A DNA stretch of 38,720 nucleotides, taken from Candidatus Puniceispirillum sp. (lineage in GTDB: Bacteria; Pseudomonadota; Alphaproteobacteria; Puniceispirillales; Puniceispirillaceae). Of the stretch, positions 32,710 to 38,720 are shown piece by piece; position 1 is the first letter of the stretch, and every line of letters starts with the position of its first letter. The notes under the pieces were generated by a model, which saw only the letters and a list, made by a program, of their open reading frames with translations, was not told the DNA's origin and searched no databases. The translations under genes and the position numbers were made by a program. The stretch covers positions 1 to 38,720 of the forward strand of contig JADHLR010000002.1 in assembly GCA_016780525.1 (NCBI GenBank), read 5' to 3'.

Positions 32710-33434
32710 TATTGACCGCCTTCGTCAAGCTGACGCGCCAGCAATGTACTGAATTCCTGTGCAAATGTCTCAAGGCGTGCCCCAAATCTTTCAAGGTCGC
32801 CAGCAAATTTATTATAGGCAACAACCGCCGGAATAGCAGCTGCCAGCCCCAATGCGGTGGCGAACAACGCTTCGGCAATCCCCGGTGCCACCACCGCGAG
32901 GCTGGTGTTTTTTGACTCAGCAATTGATTGAAATGAACTCATGATGCCCCAAACCGTGCCAAGCAAGCCGACAAACGGCGATACTGATCCGATCGAGGCC
33001 AAAAAATTCATACCGCGTTCGAGCCGTTCCATTTCCCGGGTAATGGTAAAGGTCATCGACCGGTCAATGCGGCTGACAAGCGAAGCCCGTAAATCCACCC
33101 TTTCACTGTCTGCAAGCCCGCGTGAATTGGCGCGGCGCCACTCACGCATCGCTGCCACAAACACCACGGATAACGCATCTTTCGGATCAGCCCCGGTATC
33201 ATCATAGAGCTTGTCAAGCGACCCGCCTGACCAGAACGCATCCTCAAATTGTTGTGCCAGCCGGCGTTCACGCCGCAGCAATGTGACTTTTTCCACAACA
33301 ATCGCCCAGCACCAGACAGATGCCAGAACCAACAGCAACATCACCAGCTTTACAAAGGGATCCGCTGCCATAAAAAGCCCCCAGATACTCAAATCCGAGC
33401 TGGCATGTGTAACCGTCATTTCTACTGAATTCAT
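32709..33434 (-). CDS. tolQ: Tol-Pal system protein TolQ (ExbB family)
   Basis: TolQ forms the pentameric stator of the Tol motor in the inner membrane. The 241-residue protein has three transmembrane helices (about 27-47, 142-165 and 183-206). The last two are connected by the family segment ASIGSVSPFVGLLGTVWGIM and APGIAEALFATALGL. The central cytoplasmic loop contains RIDRSMTFTITREMERLE. AGAGG precedes the first ATG by 9 nt. It is the first of tolQRAB and follows ybgC by 69 bp. Confidence 0.96.
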   Translation of the reverse strand: MNSVEMTVTHASSDLSIWGLFMAADPFVKLVMLLLVLASVWCWAIVVEKVTLLRRERRLAQQFEDAFWSGGSLDKLYDDTGADPKDALSVVFVAAMREWRRANSRGLADSERVDLRASLVSRIDRSMTFTITREMERLERGMNFLASIGSVSPFVGLLGTVWGIMSSFQSIAESKNTSLAVVAPGIAEALFATALGLAAAIPAVVAYNKFAGDLERFGARLETFAQEFSTLLARQLDEGGQ

Positions 33435-33503
33435 TTAATCATACCTCTGTTCTCACCCTAACAGTCATAACCTGACGGCATCTCTATGCCGCCCAATTTT
33501 GTC

Positions 33504-33986
33504 CTACTTCTGCGCCCCACCAGCCAGCTTGTTTCGTATATCCTGTGGCATACGGCATGCCCGTGCTGCGCCTGCCGATTGCAAATTAACGAACCCTATG
33601 TCGACGACGAGTCTGGCAACAATATGGCAAGATTGCATATTTGTAATGGTTTGTCGCAATTTCACCGATGCACCACCCGTTTTCATCACCTCGCTGGTGA
33701 TTTCCAGAACCGCAGAAAGCGCCGCCGCCTGCACAAAATCAATGTCAATATGCCGAACCACAAAGCCGTTTCCATCGCGCGTCAGCAAGGCTTGCTGATC
33801 AATGCCCAGACAGCGCAGCCACGCTGAACGGGCGCGTTCGGCAAATGCCAGATATTGCGCGTGATACACAATGCCGCCAGCGTCAGTATCTTCATATTGC
33901 ACCCGCAGATGATAGCGATGCACGGTATCATCAAGATGGCCATCAAGTTGGTGAACGGCATCGCCGTGAAAGGCCGATCCGGTCAC
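33504..33986 (-). CDS. ybgC: Acyl-CoA thioesterase YbgC (Tol-Pal-associated)
   Basis: YbgC is a cytoplasmic hotdog-fold thioesterase always found with tol genes; its physiological substrate is uncertain, with proposals involving phospholipid metabolism. The 160-residue protein has the active-site segment YEDTDAGGIVYHAQYLAF (31-48), in which the Asp of DAGG is the expected catalytic residue. The 4HBT-type core follows with FVVRHIDIDFVQAA. A 23-residue N-terminal tail extends beyond typical YbgC. The start is a GTG that overlaps the ruvB stop as GTGA, supporting coupling with the ruv operon. Confidence 0.93.
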   Translation of the reverse strand: MTGSAFHGDAVHQLDGHLDDTVHRYHLRVQYEDTDAGGIVYHAQYLAFAERARSAWLRCLGIDQQALLTRDGNGFVVRHIDIDFVQAAALSAVLEITSEVMKTGGASVKLRQTITNMQSCHIVARLVVDIGFVNLQSAGAARACRMPQDIRNKLAGGAQK

Positions 33987-35053
33987 GCATCACCTATGTT
34001 TGGCTCGGCCGGGTCATCAATCGTGCCAAGCAAATCGAGCTGGCGCACGGCCGCCGCTGGTGGCGTCAGGCCAAGATAGTCCCAGCCTGCCGATGACAGG
34101 CAACGGCCGCGTGGGGTGCGCATTAACAATCCGGTCTGCATCAGATAGGGTTCGATCACCTCTTCCAGAACATCGCGTTGTTCTGACAAAACAGCGGCCA
34201 GCGTTTCCACCCCAACCGGCCCACCGCCATACGAGTCCGCCATGCAGGACAGATAGCGACGATCCATCGCGTCAAGACCTTGCGCATCAACCTCTAGCCG
34301 TACCAGCGCCGCATCGGCAATCGCCGCGGTGACCTGGTCTGCACCCTCAACCGCTGCGATATCACGCACCCGCCGCAGCAACCGGCCAGCCACGCGAGGG
34401 GTACCACGCGCCCGGCTAGCAATTTCCATGGCCCCGTCACCTGCCAGTTGCAGACCGAGTTTTTGCGCTTGTCGGCTGAGTATCCTTGCCAATTCATCCG
34501 CATCATAAAACTGCATCCGCATCTGGATGCCAAACCGGTCACGAAGCGGTGTTGTCAGCAAACCAGATCGTGTGGTCGCGCCAACCAGCGTGAAAGGCGG
34601 CAAGTCAATGCGCACCGAACGGGCGGACGGGCCTTCGCCAATCATCAGATCAAGCTGAAAATCCTCCATCGCCGGATACAGCACCTCTTCAACAGCCGGT
34701 GCAAGCCGGTGAATTTCATCGATAAATAAGACGTCACGCGGCTGCAAATTCGTCAGCAGCGCCGCCAAATCGCCGGCACGCGCCACCACCGGCCCCGATG
34801 TAGCGCGGAAGCCAACACCCAACTCGGCTGCAATAATCTGTGCCAATGTTGTTTTGCCAAGCCCGGGCGGGCCATGCAGCAGCGTATGATCCATAGCATC
34901 ACCGCGATCACGCGCCGCATGGATAAATGTCTCCAAATTGCGCCGCCCATTGCCCTGACCGATAAATTCAGCGAGCAGCGTTGGCCGCAACGCATTGTCA
35001 CCACGCTCCTGACTGGTGCCAGCCACCAGCCTGTCTTCGTCCTGCATTGTCAC
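33983..35053 (-). CDS. ruvB: Holliday junction branch migration helicase RuvB
   Basis: RuvB is the hexameric AAA+ motor that drives Holliday junction migration with RuvA. The 356-residue length is standard. It has Walker A GPPGLGKT (61-68), Walker B LFIDEIHRL, sensor ATTRSGLLTTPLRDRFG, and the C-terminal winged-helix domain with YGGGPVGVETLA and IEPYLMQTGLLMRTPRGR. The reading frame begins with a GTG (35053) that overlaps the ruvA stop as GTGA; an ATG two codons later is another possible start. Its stop overlaps the ybgC start. No SOS box was recognised near yebC or within the operon. Confidence 0.98.
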   Translation of the reverse strand: MTMQDEDRLVAGTSQERGDNALRPTLLAEFIGQGNGRRNLETFIHAARDRGDAMDHTLLHGPPGLGKTTLAQIIAAELGVGFRATSGPVVARAGDLAALLTNLQPRDVLFIDEIHRLAPAVEEVLYPAMEDFQLDLMIGEGPSARSVRIDLPPFTLVGATTRSGLLTTPLRDRFGIQMRMQFYDADELARILSRQAQKLGLQLAGDGAMEIASRARGTPRVAGRLLRRVRDIAAVEGADQVTAAIADAALVRLEVDAQGLDAMDRRYLSCMADSYGGGPVGVETLAAVLSEQRDVLEEVIEPYLMQTGLLMRTPRGRCLSSAGWDYLGLTPPAAAVRQLDLLGTIDDPAEPNIGDA

Positions 35054-35670
35054 GTGCCCATCTCCCGCAGCGCCGCTGCAATCAGTGATGATACGTCAGC
35101 CGCCACGCCAGCACGCTGTGCTCGCACAATGGCGCCATGCGCCTCGGCCCGTGCATAGCCAAGATTAACCAGCGCCGACAGCGCATCCTGCGACGCCCCT
35201 GCCTCTATCATGCCGGCGTCAGCCATACCAAATTCAACACCGCCAACAGCATTGGCAAGATTGGGTATTTTTCCAATTTTCTCGGATAGTTCATTGACAA
35301 CACGCTGGGCTATTTTGGGGCCAACACCATCAGCCCGCGCCACCATCGCCTTGTCACCGGCGACAATCGCCTGGGTCAGCGCTGCCGGATCAAGCACCGA
35401 TAAAATGGCCATTGCTGCTTTTGCGCCAACACCCTGCACCGTGATCAGCAGCCGGAACGCATCGCGTTCTGCCGCATCAACAAAACCGAACAATGTCATG
35501 CTGTCTTCGCGGACCTGCATTTCGGTCAAGACCGTGACCATGTCGGGTGCTGTGGCAAGCTGGCTTTGCGAACGGCCGGACACATGCACCGCGTAGCCAA
35601 CACCTTGCACATCAAGAATGATGATTTGGTTGTCGGCGTGAACAACGCTTCCCCGCAATTGTGCGATCAT
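35050..35670 (-). CDS. ruvA: Holliday junction branch migration protein RuvA
   Basis: RuvA binds four-way junctions as a tetramer and loads RuvB. The 206-residue protein has the N-terminal OB-fold domain (MIAQLRGSVVH, TEMQVREDSMTLFGF), tandem helix-hairpin-helix motifs (LITVQGVGAKAAMAILS and ADGVGPKIAQRVVNEL), and a C-terminal domain III (about 160-206) that contacts RuvB. The ATG overlaps the ruvC stop as ATGA, and its stop overlaps the ruvB start. No odd features. Confidence 0.97.
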   Translation of the reverse strand: MIAQLRGSVVHADNQIIILDVQGVGYAVHVSGRSQSQLATAPDMVTVLTEMQVREDSMTLFGFVDAAERDAFRLLITVQGVGAKAAMAILSVLDPAALTQAIVAGDKAMVARADGVGPKIAQRVVNELSEKIGKIPNLANAVGGVEFGMADAGMIEAGASQDALSALVNLGYARAEAHGAIVRAQRAGVAADVSSLIAAALREMGT

Positions 35671-36242
35671 TTTTGGCCCCTATGCTTGACATCATCCCGC
35701 GCCAACGCCTGACTGATCGCTCTCGAAAGCGGGTCATCCGGCGTGGCATGCGCCGACATTACCGCGATGCCAGCCGGTTTTCCAGCATCATTGCTGGCGG
35801 CAATGGCAATTGCCAGCGCATCTGCCGCATCGGCATTTTCTGCCCGCACCTGCAACAGGCGCGCCACCATCTCCTGCACCTGTTCCTTGCTGGCGCCGCC
35901 GGTGCCAACGACGGCTTTTTTCACCGCGCGTGCAGCGATTTCACTGATCATGATCTGCGCCGTCCCACAAGCCAGAATACCGACGCCGCGGGCCATCCCA
36001 AGGCGCAGCGCAGAACGTGCGGATTTTGCCACAAATATCTCTTCAATGGCGGCAATGTCGGGATCTGTATCGGCAATCACCGTTGACAACCCCTGATAAA
36101 TCGCTGTCAGACGGTCAGCGTCACTTGCACGGGGGTCAGGCCGGATCGCGCCATTGGCGATATGTTGCAGCCGGCCCTGATTAAAATCGATCACACCCCA
36201 ACCGGTACAGCGCAATCCGGGATCAATTCCAAGAATGCGCAT
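35667..36242 (-). CDS. ruvC: Crossover junction endodeoxyribonuclease RuvC
   Basis: RuvC is the dimeric nuclease that cuts Holliday junctions symmetrically. From the ATG at 36242 it has 191 residues and the standard start MRILGIDPGL, with catalytic Asp7. The other metal ligands are in AAIEEIFVAK and near NADAADALAIA. A GTG at 36254 directly after the yebC stop would add four residues (MPGR); family comparison favours the ATG. The C-terminus is about 15 residues longer than in E. coli. It overlaps ruvA by 4 nt. Confidence 0.96.
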   Translation of the reverse strand: MRILGIDPGLRCTGWGVIDFNQGRLQHIANGAIRPDPRASDADRLTAIYQGLSTVIADTDPDIAAIEEIFVAKSARSALRLGMARGVGILACGTAQIMISEIAARAVKKAVVGTGGASKEQVQEMVARLLQVRAENADAADALAIAIAASNDAGKPAGIAVMSAHATPDDPLSRAISQALARDDVKHRGQK

Positions 36243-36254
36243 CCTGCCCGGCAC

Positions 36255-36995
36255 TCAGGTGAGCTTGGCGATGATATCGTCAGAAATGTCAAAATTTGAT
36301 GACACATTCTGCACATCATCATTATCGTCAAGCGCGTCCAACAGCTTGAGCAGGGTTGACGCTTGTGCCTCGTCAACGGTGATCAGATTTTGCGGTTTCC
36401 AGGTCAGCCCGGATTCTTCGGGGGCGCCAAACCGGCTTTCCAGCTCTTCGCGTACATTGTTGAACTGTTCCGGCGCGCAGGTGATTTCATGCCCATTATC
36501 GTCGGTTTCCACATTATCAGCGCCGGCTTCAAGCACCGCCTCGAACATGGTGTCCGCATCCGCAACATCACCCGCATAGGCGATCTGGCCCACCTTATCG
36601 AACATAAAACTGACCGATCCGGTTTCACCAAGCGAGCCGCCAAACTTGTTAAACGCTGCCCGCACTTCCGAGGCGGTGCGATTGCGGTTATCGGTCATCG
36701 CGTCAACAATCAGCGCGGTGCCGCCCGGCCCGTACCCCTCATAACGGATTTCATCATAGGACTCGCACTCGCCGCCTTCGGCGCGTTTGAGAACCCGCTC
36801 AATATTGTCCTTTGGCATATTCGCAGCACGCGCCGCCGCCAGCGCGGTGCGCAAACGCGGATTCGAATCCGGGTCGGTGCTGGACCGCGCCGCAACGGTT
36901 AATTCCTTAATCAGACGGCCAAAGACTTTGGCGCGTTTTTTGTCCTGCGCACCTTTGCGGTGCATGATATTTTTGAATTTGGAATGGCCTGCCAT
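36255..36995 (-). CDS. yebC: YebC/PmpR family DNA-binding regulatory or translation protein
   Basis: The 246-residue protein begins with the family hallmark MAGHSKFKNIMHRKGAQD, so the ATG at 36995 is chosen over an upstream ATG at 37070. Further YebC features are NMPKDNIERVLKRAEG and YEGYGPGGTALIVDAMTDN. YebC proteins were first described as transcriptional regulators; recent work links them to relief of ribosome stalling at proline stretches. The gene is upstream of ruvC and on the same strand, an order conserved widely. Its stop directly abuts the possible GTG of ruvC. Confidence 0.96.
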   Translation of the reverse strand: MAGHSKFKNIMHRKGAQDKKRAKVFGRLIKELTVAARSSTDPDSNPRLRTALAAARAANMPKDNIERVLKRAEGGECESYDEIRYEGYGPGGTALIVDAMTDNRNRTASEVRAAFNKFGGSLGETGSVSFMFDKVGQIAYAGDVADADTMFEAVLEAGADNVETDDNGHEITCAPEQFNNVREELESRFGAPEESGLTWKPQNLITVDEAQASTLLKLLDALDDNDDVQNVSSNFDISDDIIAKLT

Positions 36996-37115
36996 AGTCT
37001 CTGAATTTTCGTATATTTGATTGGTTTGAAGCACAATATTACAAAAGCTGTACATGTGCTGCCTGCACAAAAAACTCTATACCAGATGACCGGGGCTTAT
37101 ACCAGCCTTACCCCC

Positions 37116-37184
37116 GCAATTTTGCCCCAGCAATTTTGTCCCACTAATTTAATTTCGCCAGCGCCAATTCAGGCGCCAATTCAG
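37116..37184. repeat. Two short tandem duplications between ymdB and yebC
   Basis: GCAATTTTGCCCCA (37116-37129) is repeated as 13 of 14 bases at 37130-37143, and GCGCCAATTCAG (37161-37172) is repeated perfectly at 37173-37184. The second pair spans the ymdB stop codon and places an identical in-frame TGA 12 nt further on. The rest of this 185-bp gap up to yebC shows no terminator or promoter I can assign. Confidence 0.75.
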
Positions 37185-37981
37185 GCGGGAGACAGGCCAC
37201 CACCAGCACGCAGCGGCGCGACTGTTTGTGCCAGTCCATTTGCATCTGCCTCGACCAGCAAGCCGCATAATGTCACCGCCCCCATTGCCACCGACAAACG
37301 GCTATTGCCGCGGCCGGTAAACCGGTCAGTCGCGGCCACCTTGTCCATGCCGATGACGCTGTCATAATCGCCGCACATACCCGCATCTGTCTGATAGGCC
37401 GTGCCGCCGGCCAAAATCCGGTGATCAGCTGTCGGCACATGCGTATGCGTGCCAACCAGCATCGAGGCGCGACCATCAACCATATGCCCCAGCGCCATTT
37501 TTTCTGAGGTCGCCTCACCATGCGCATCAACCAGAATAAAATCCGCATCACGCTGCAATTTATGCCGCACCAGCGCACCGTCTAACGCGGCAAAAACCGG
37601 GTCATTCGCCGCCATGAATAAATTGGTCATAACATTCACCACGGTAAGGCGTTTGCCAGCCGCATTGGTATGCGTGACCACGCCATTGCCGGGGGTTGCC
37701 TCGGGCATATTCAGCGGCCGCAATAGACGGCTCTGCGTCTCAATATAGGGGATGATTTCAGGCTTGTCCCAGACATGATTGCCAGTCGTCAAAACATCAA
37801 CGCCAACTTCAAACAGCGCCTCACAAATTGCCGGGGTTACGCCAAATCCACCAGCCGCATTTTCGCAATTCACCACGATGAAATCGAGATTATGCTCGGC
37901 CCGTAAAAGCGGCACCTGGCTGATCACTTCGTGACGCGCCGCGCGGCCAACAATATCCCCTAAAAACAATACACGAGTCAT
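37181..37981 (-). CDS. YmdB-family metallophosphoesterase
   Basis: The 266-residue protein belongs to the TIGR00282/YmdB metallophosphoesterase family. Bacillus YmdB hydrolyses 2',3'-cyclic AMP and influences biofilm and sporulation; the role in alphaproteobacteria is not known. Metal-binding motifs are FLGDIVG (residues 6-12), NCENAAGG, TTGNHVWD, VDAHGEATSEK and GTHTHVPTAD, in family order. GAGGAG precedes the ATG. It lies 35 bp after fthC on the same strand. An E. coli gene also named ymdB is unrelated, so no symbol is given. Confidence 0.93.
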   Translation of the reverse strand: MTRVLFLGDIVGRAARHEVISQVPLLRAEHNLDFIVVNCENAAGGFGVTPAICEALFEVGVDVLTTGNHVWDKPEIIPYIETQSRLLRPLNMPEATPGNGVVTHTNAAGKRLTVVNVMTNLFMAANDPVFAALDGALVRHKLQRDADFILVDAHGEATSEKMALGHMVDGRASMLVGTHTHVPTADHRILAGGTAYQTDAGMCGDYDSVIGMDKVAATDRFTGRGNSRLSVAMGAVTLCGLLVEADANGLAQTVAPLRAGGGLSPA

Positions 37982-38016
37982 CGCAGGCTCCTCGCCCTGA
38001 TATCCGCCATAGACGC

Positions 38017-38664
38017 TTACCGTTTCGTGCGGTGCAGCCCCGAAGGGGTCAATACCGCGTCCAAGGGCATGTCATAGGGGCCAATTGGCACCTTGTCCAG
38101 CTTTTGCCCGTCAAAGCCAAGGCCGATCACCGCGCATGAATGCCGGCGCGTCGCCAAATCGGCAATGGTGCGGTCATAAAACCCACCACCATAGCCAAGC
38201 CGCCAGCCAGCCGCGTCAAACGCCAGCAATGGTGCCAGAATAATATCGGGCAACACCGGTTGACCAGCGGTCAAAGGCTGCGATGTGCCATACGGCCCCG
38301 CTTCCAGATCATCGCCCACCGCCCACAGACGGAAACTCAAGGCTTGCCCCTCGGCCGGGGTGATCGGCATGGCGGTTTGCTGGCCAGCTTGATGCAGTGC
38401 CGCGACCAATGGCAGTGGCGAAATTTCGCTGCGGATCGGCAAATAGGCGGCATAGATGCCGTGGCCAAAGGTTTGCATCAGCTCTGCACAATATGCAACC
38501 AGTTGCTCGGCCGCCTGCGGGTGCATATCTGCCTGTTGCTGGCGGATTTTAGCGGCCTGTTTCCGCGCCTGCGCTTTTGACGAAACCAGATCATCTGAAG
38601 AAGTTAAAGGTGGGGAAGTTTTCGGCACTGAACACAAACCTGTCAGACAAAAGCGCCGGGCCAA
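38017..38664 (-). CDS. fthC: 5-formyltetrahydrofolate cyclo-ligase
   Basis: This enzyme converts 5-formyl-THF to 5,10-methenyl-THF using ATP, recycling a folate storage form. The hallmark is DAAGWRLGYGGGFYDR near the C-terminal third, with YLPIRSEISPLPL and MPLDAVLTPSG also fitting. The N-terminal family pattern begins near SSKAQARKQAAKIR (about residue 28 of the longest form). The start is unresolved: TTG at 38664 is the outermost start codon seen, and GTG at 38628 is closer to the expected N-terminus. The frame stays open to the window edge, so an even earlier start outside cannot be excluded. It precedes ymdB by 35 bp. Symbols ygfA and fau are also used for this gene. Confidence 0.88.
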   Translation of the reverse strand: MARRFCLTGLCSVPKTSPPLTSSDDLVSSKAQARKQAAKIRQQQADMHPQAAEQLVAYCAELMQTFGHGIYAAYLPIRSEISPLPLVAALHQAGQQTAMPITPAEGQALSFRLWAVGDDLEAGPYGTSQPLTAGQPVLPDIILAPLLAFDAAGWRLGYGGGFYDRTIADLATRRHSCAVIGLGFDGQKLDKVPIGPYDMPLDAVLTPSGLHRTKR

Positions 38665-38720
38665 CGATGCGACCCGTTGAAATATGACGGCGACGACCAG
38701 ATGAACCGTCAGTATAGATA

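Noticed and set aside
38600..38720. 6S RNA gene at the right edge
   Set aside because: Expected from synteny, but I could not recognise the conserved 6S structure in the bases available.
1..38720. Defence system, prophage, toxin-antitoxin or biosynthetic cluster
   Set aside because: Every confident gene is a conserved core gene in expected alphaproteobacterial order; no integrase, transposase, attachment site or unassigned gene cluster was seen.

Overview
The window is ordinary chromosomal DNA of an alphaproteobacterium. The gene orders fit that group: lpxC-bamD-recN-ligA (normally just downstream of ftsZ), rluD next to rpoH, serC-serA, and ruvCAB-ybgC-tolQRAB-pal-cpoB-tilS-ftsH-folP-glmM. 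Protein style suggests a marine alphaproteobacterium, perhaps SAR116-like. That placement is an impression and not a computed one. Every base appears intact and coding-dense. I see no rRNA, tRNA, CRISPR array, insertion sequence, prophage or toxin-antitoxin gene.

Layout. (1) 191-5943, plus strand: lipid A synthesis (lpxC), outer-membrane assembly (bamD), and DNA repair/ligation (recN, ligA), closely packed. (2) 10858-5953, minus strand: a uvrD-prmA-pepP operon with overlapping reading frames, convergent with ligA. (3) 10994-12486, plus: mlaA-mlaC, phospholipid retrograde transport. (4) 14253-12574, minus: ettA, an ABC-F translation factor. (5) 14484-17400: a small membrane protein (+), a small DUF6476-like membrane protein (-), rluD (+) and rpoH (+). 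The DUF6476-like gene and rluD diverge from a single shared CATG. (6) 38664-17447, minus: twenty consecutive genes in one direction, fthC, ymdB, yebC, ruvC, ruvA, ruvB, ybgC, tolQ, tolR, tolA, tolB, pal, cpoB, tilS, ftsH, folP, glmM, serC, serA, purA.

How the genes work together. Most of the window serves the cell envelope. LpxC makes lipid A, GlmM makes the UDP-GlcNAc precursor, BamD inserts outer-membrane proteins, Mla keeps outer-leaflet lipid asymmetry, and Tol-Pal-CpoB constricts the outer membrane at division. FtsH is the membrane protease that in other bacteria controls LpxC and RpoH levels, and all three are encoded here. A second theme is genome maintenance (RecN, LigA, UvrD, RuvABC). 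A third is core metabolism: folate (FolP, FthC), serine (SerA, SerC) and AMP synthesis (PurA). Stop/start overlaps of 1-23 nt (uvrD/prmA, prmA/pepP, mlaA/mlaC, ruvC/ruvA, ruvA/ruvB, ruvB/ybgC, tolQ/tolR, cpoB/tilS) imply translational coupling.

I did not find an undescribed multi-gene system. The best second-look items are regulatory or structural. They are a structured leader before serC, the CATG divergent start pair, two inverted repeats before pal, in-frame minisatellites in cpoB and folP, and a recurring habit of short two-copy tandem duplications between genes.
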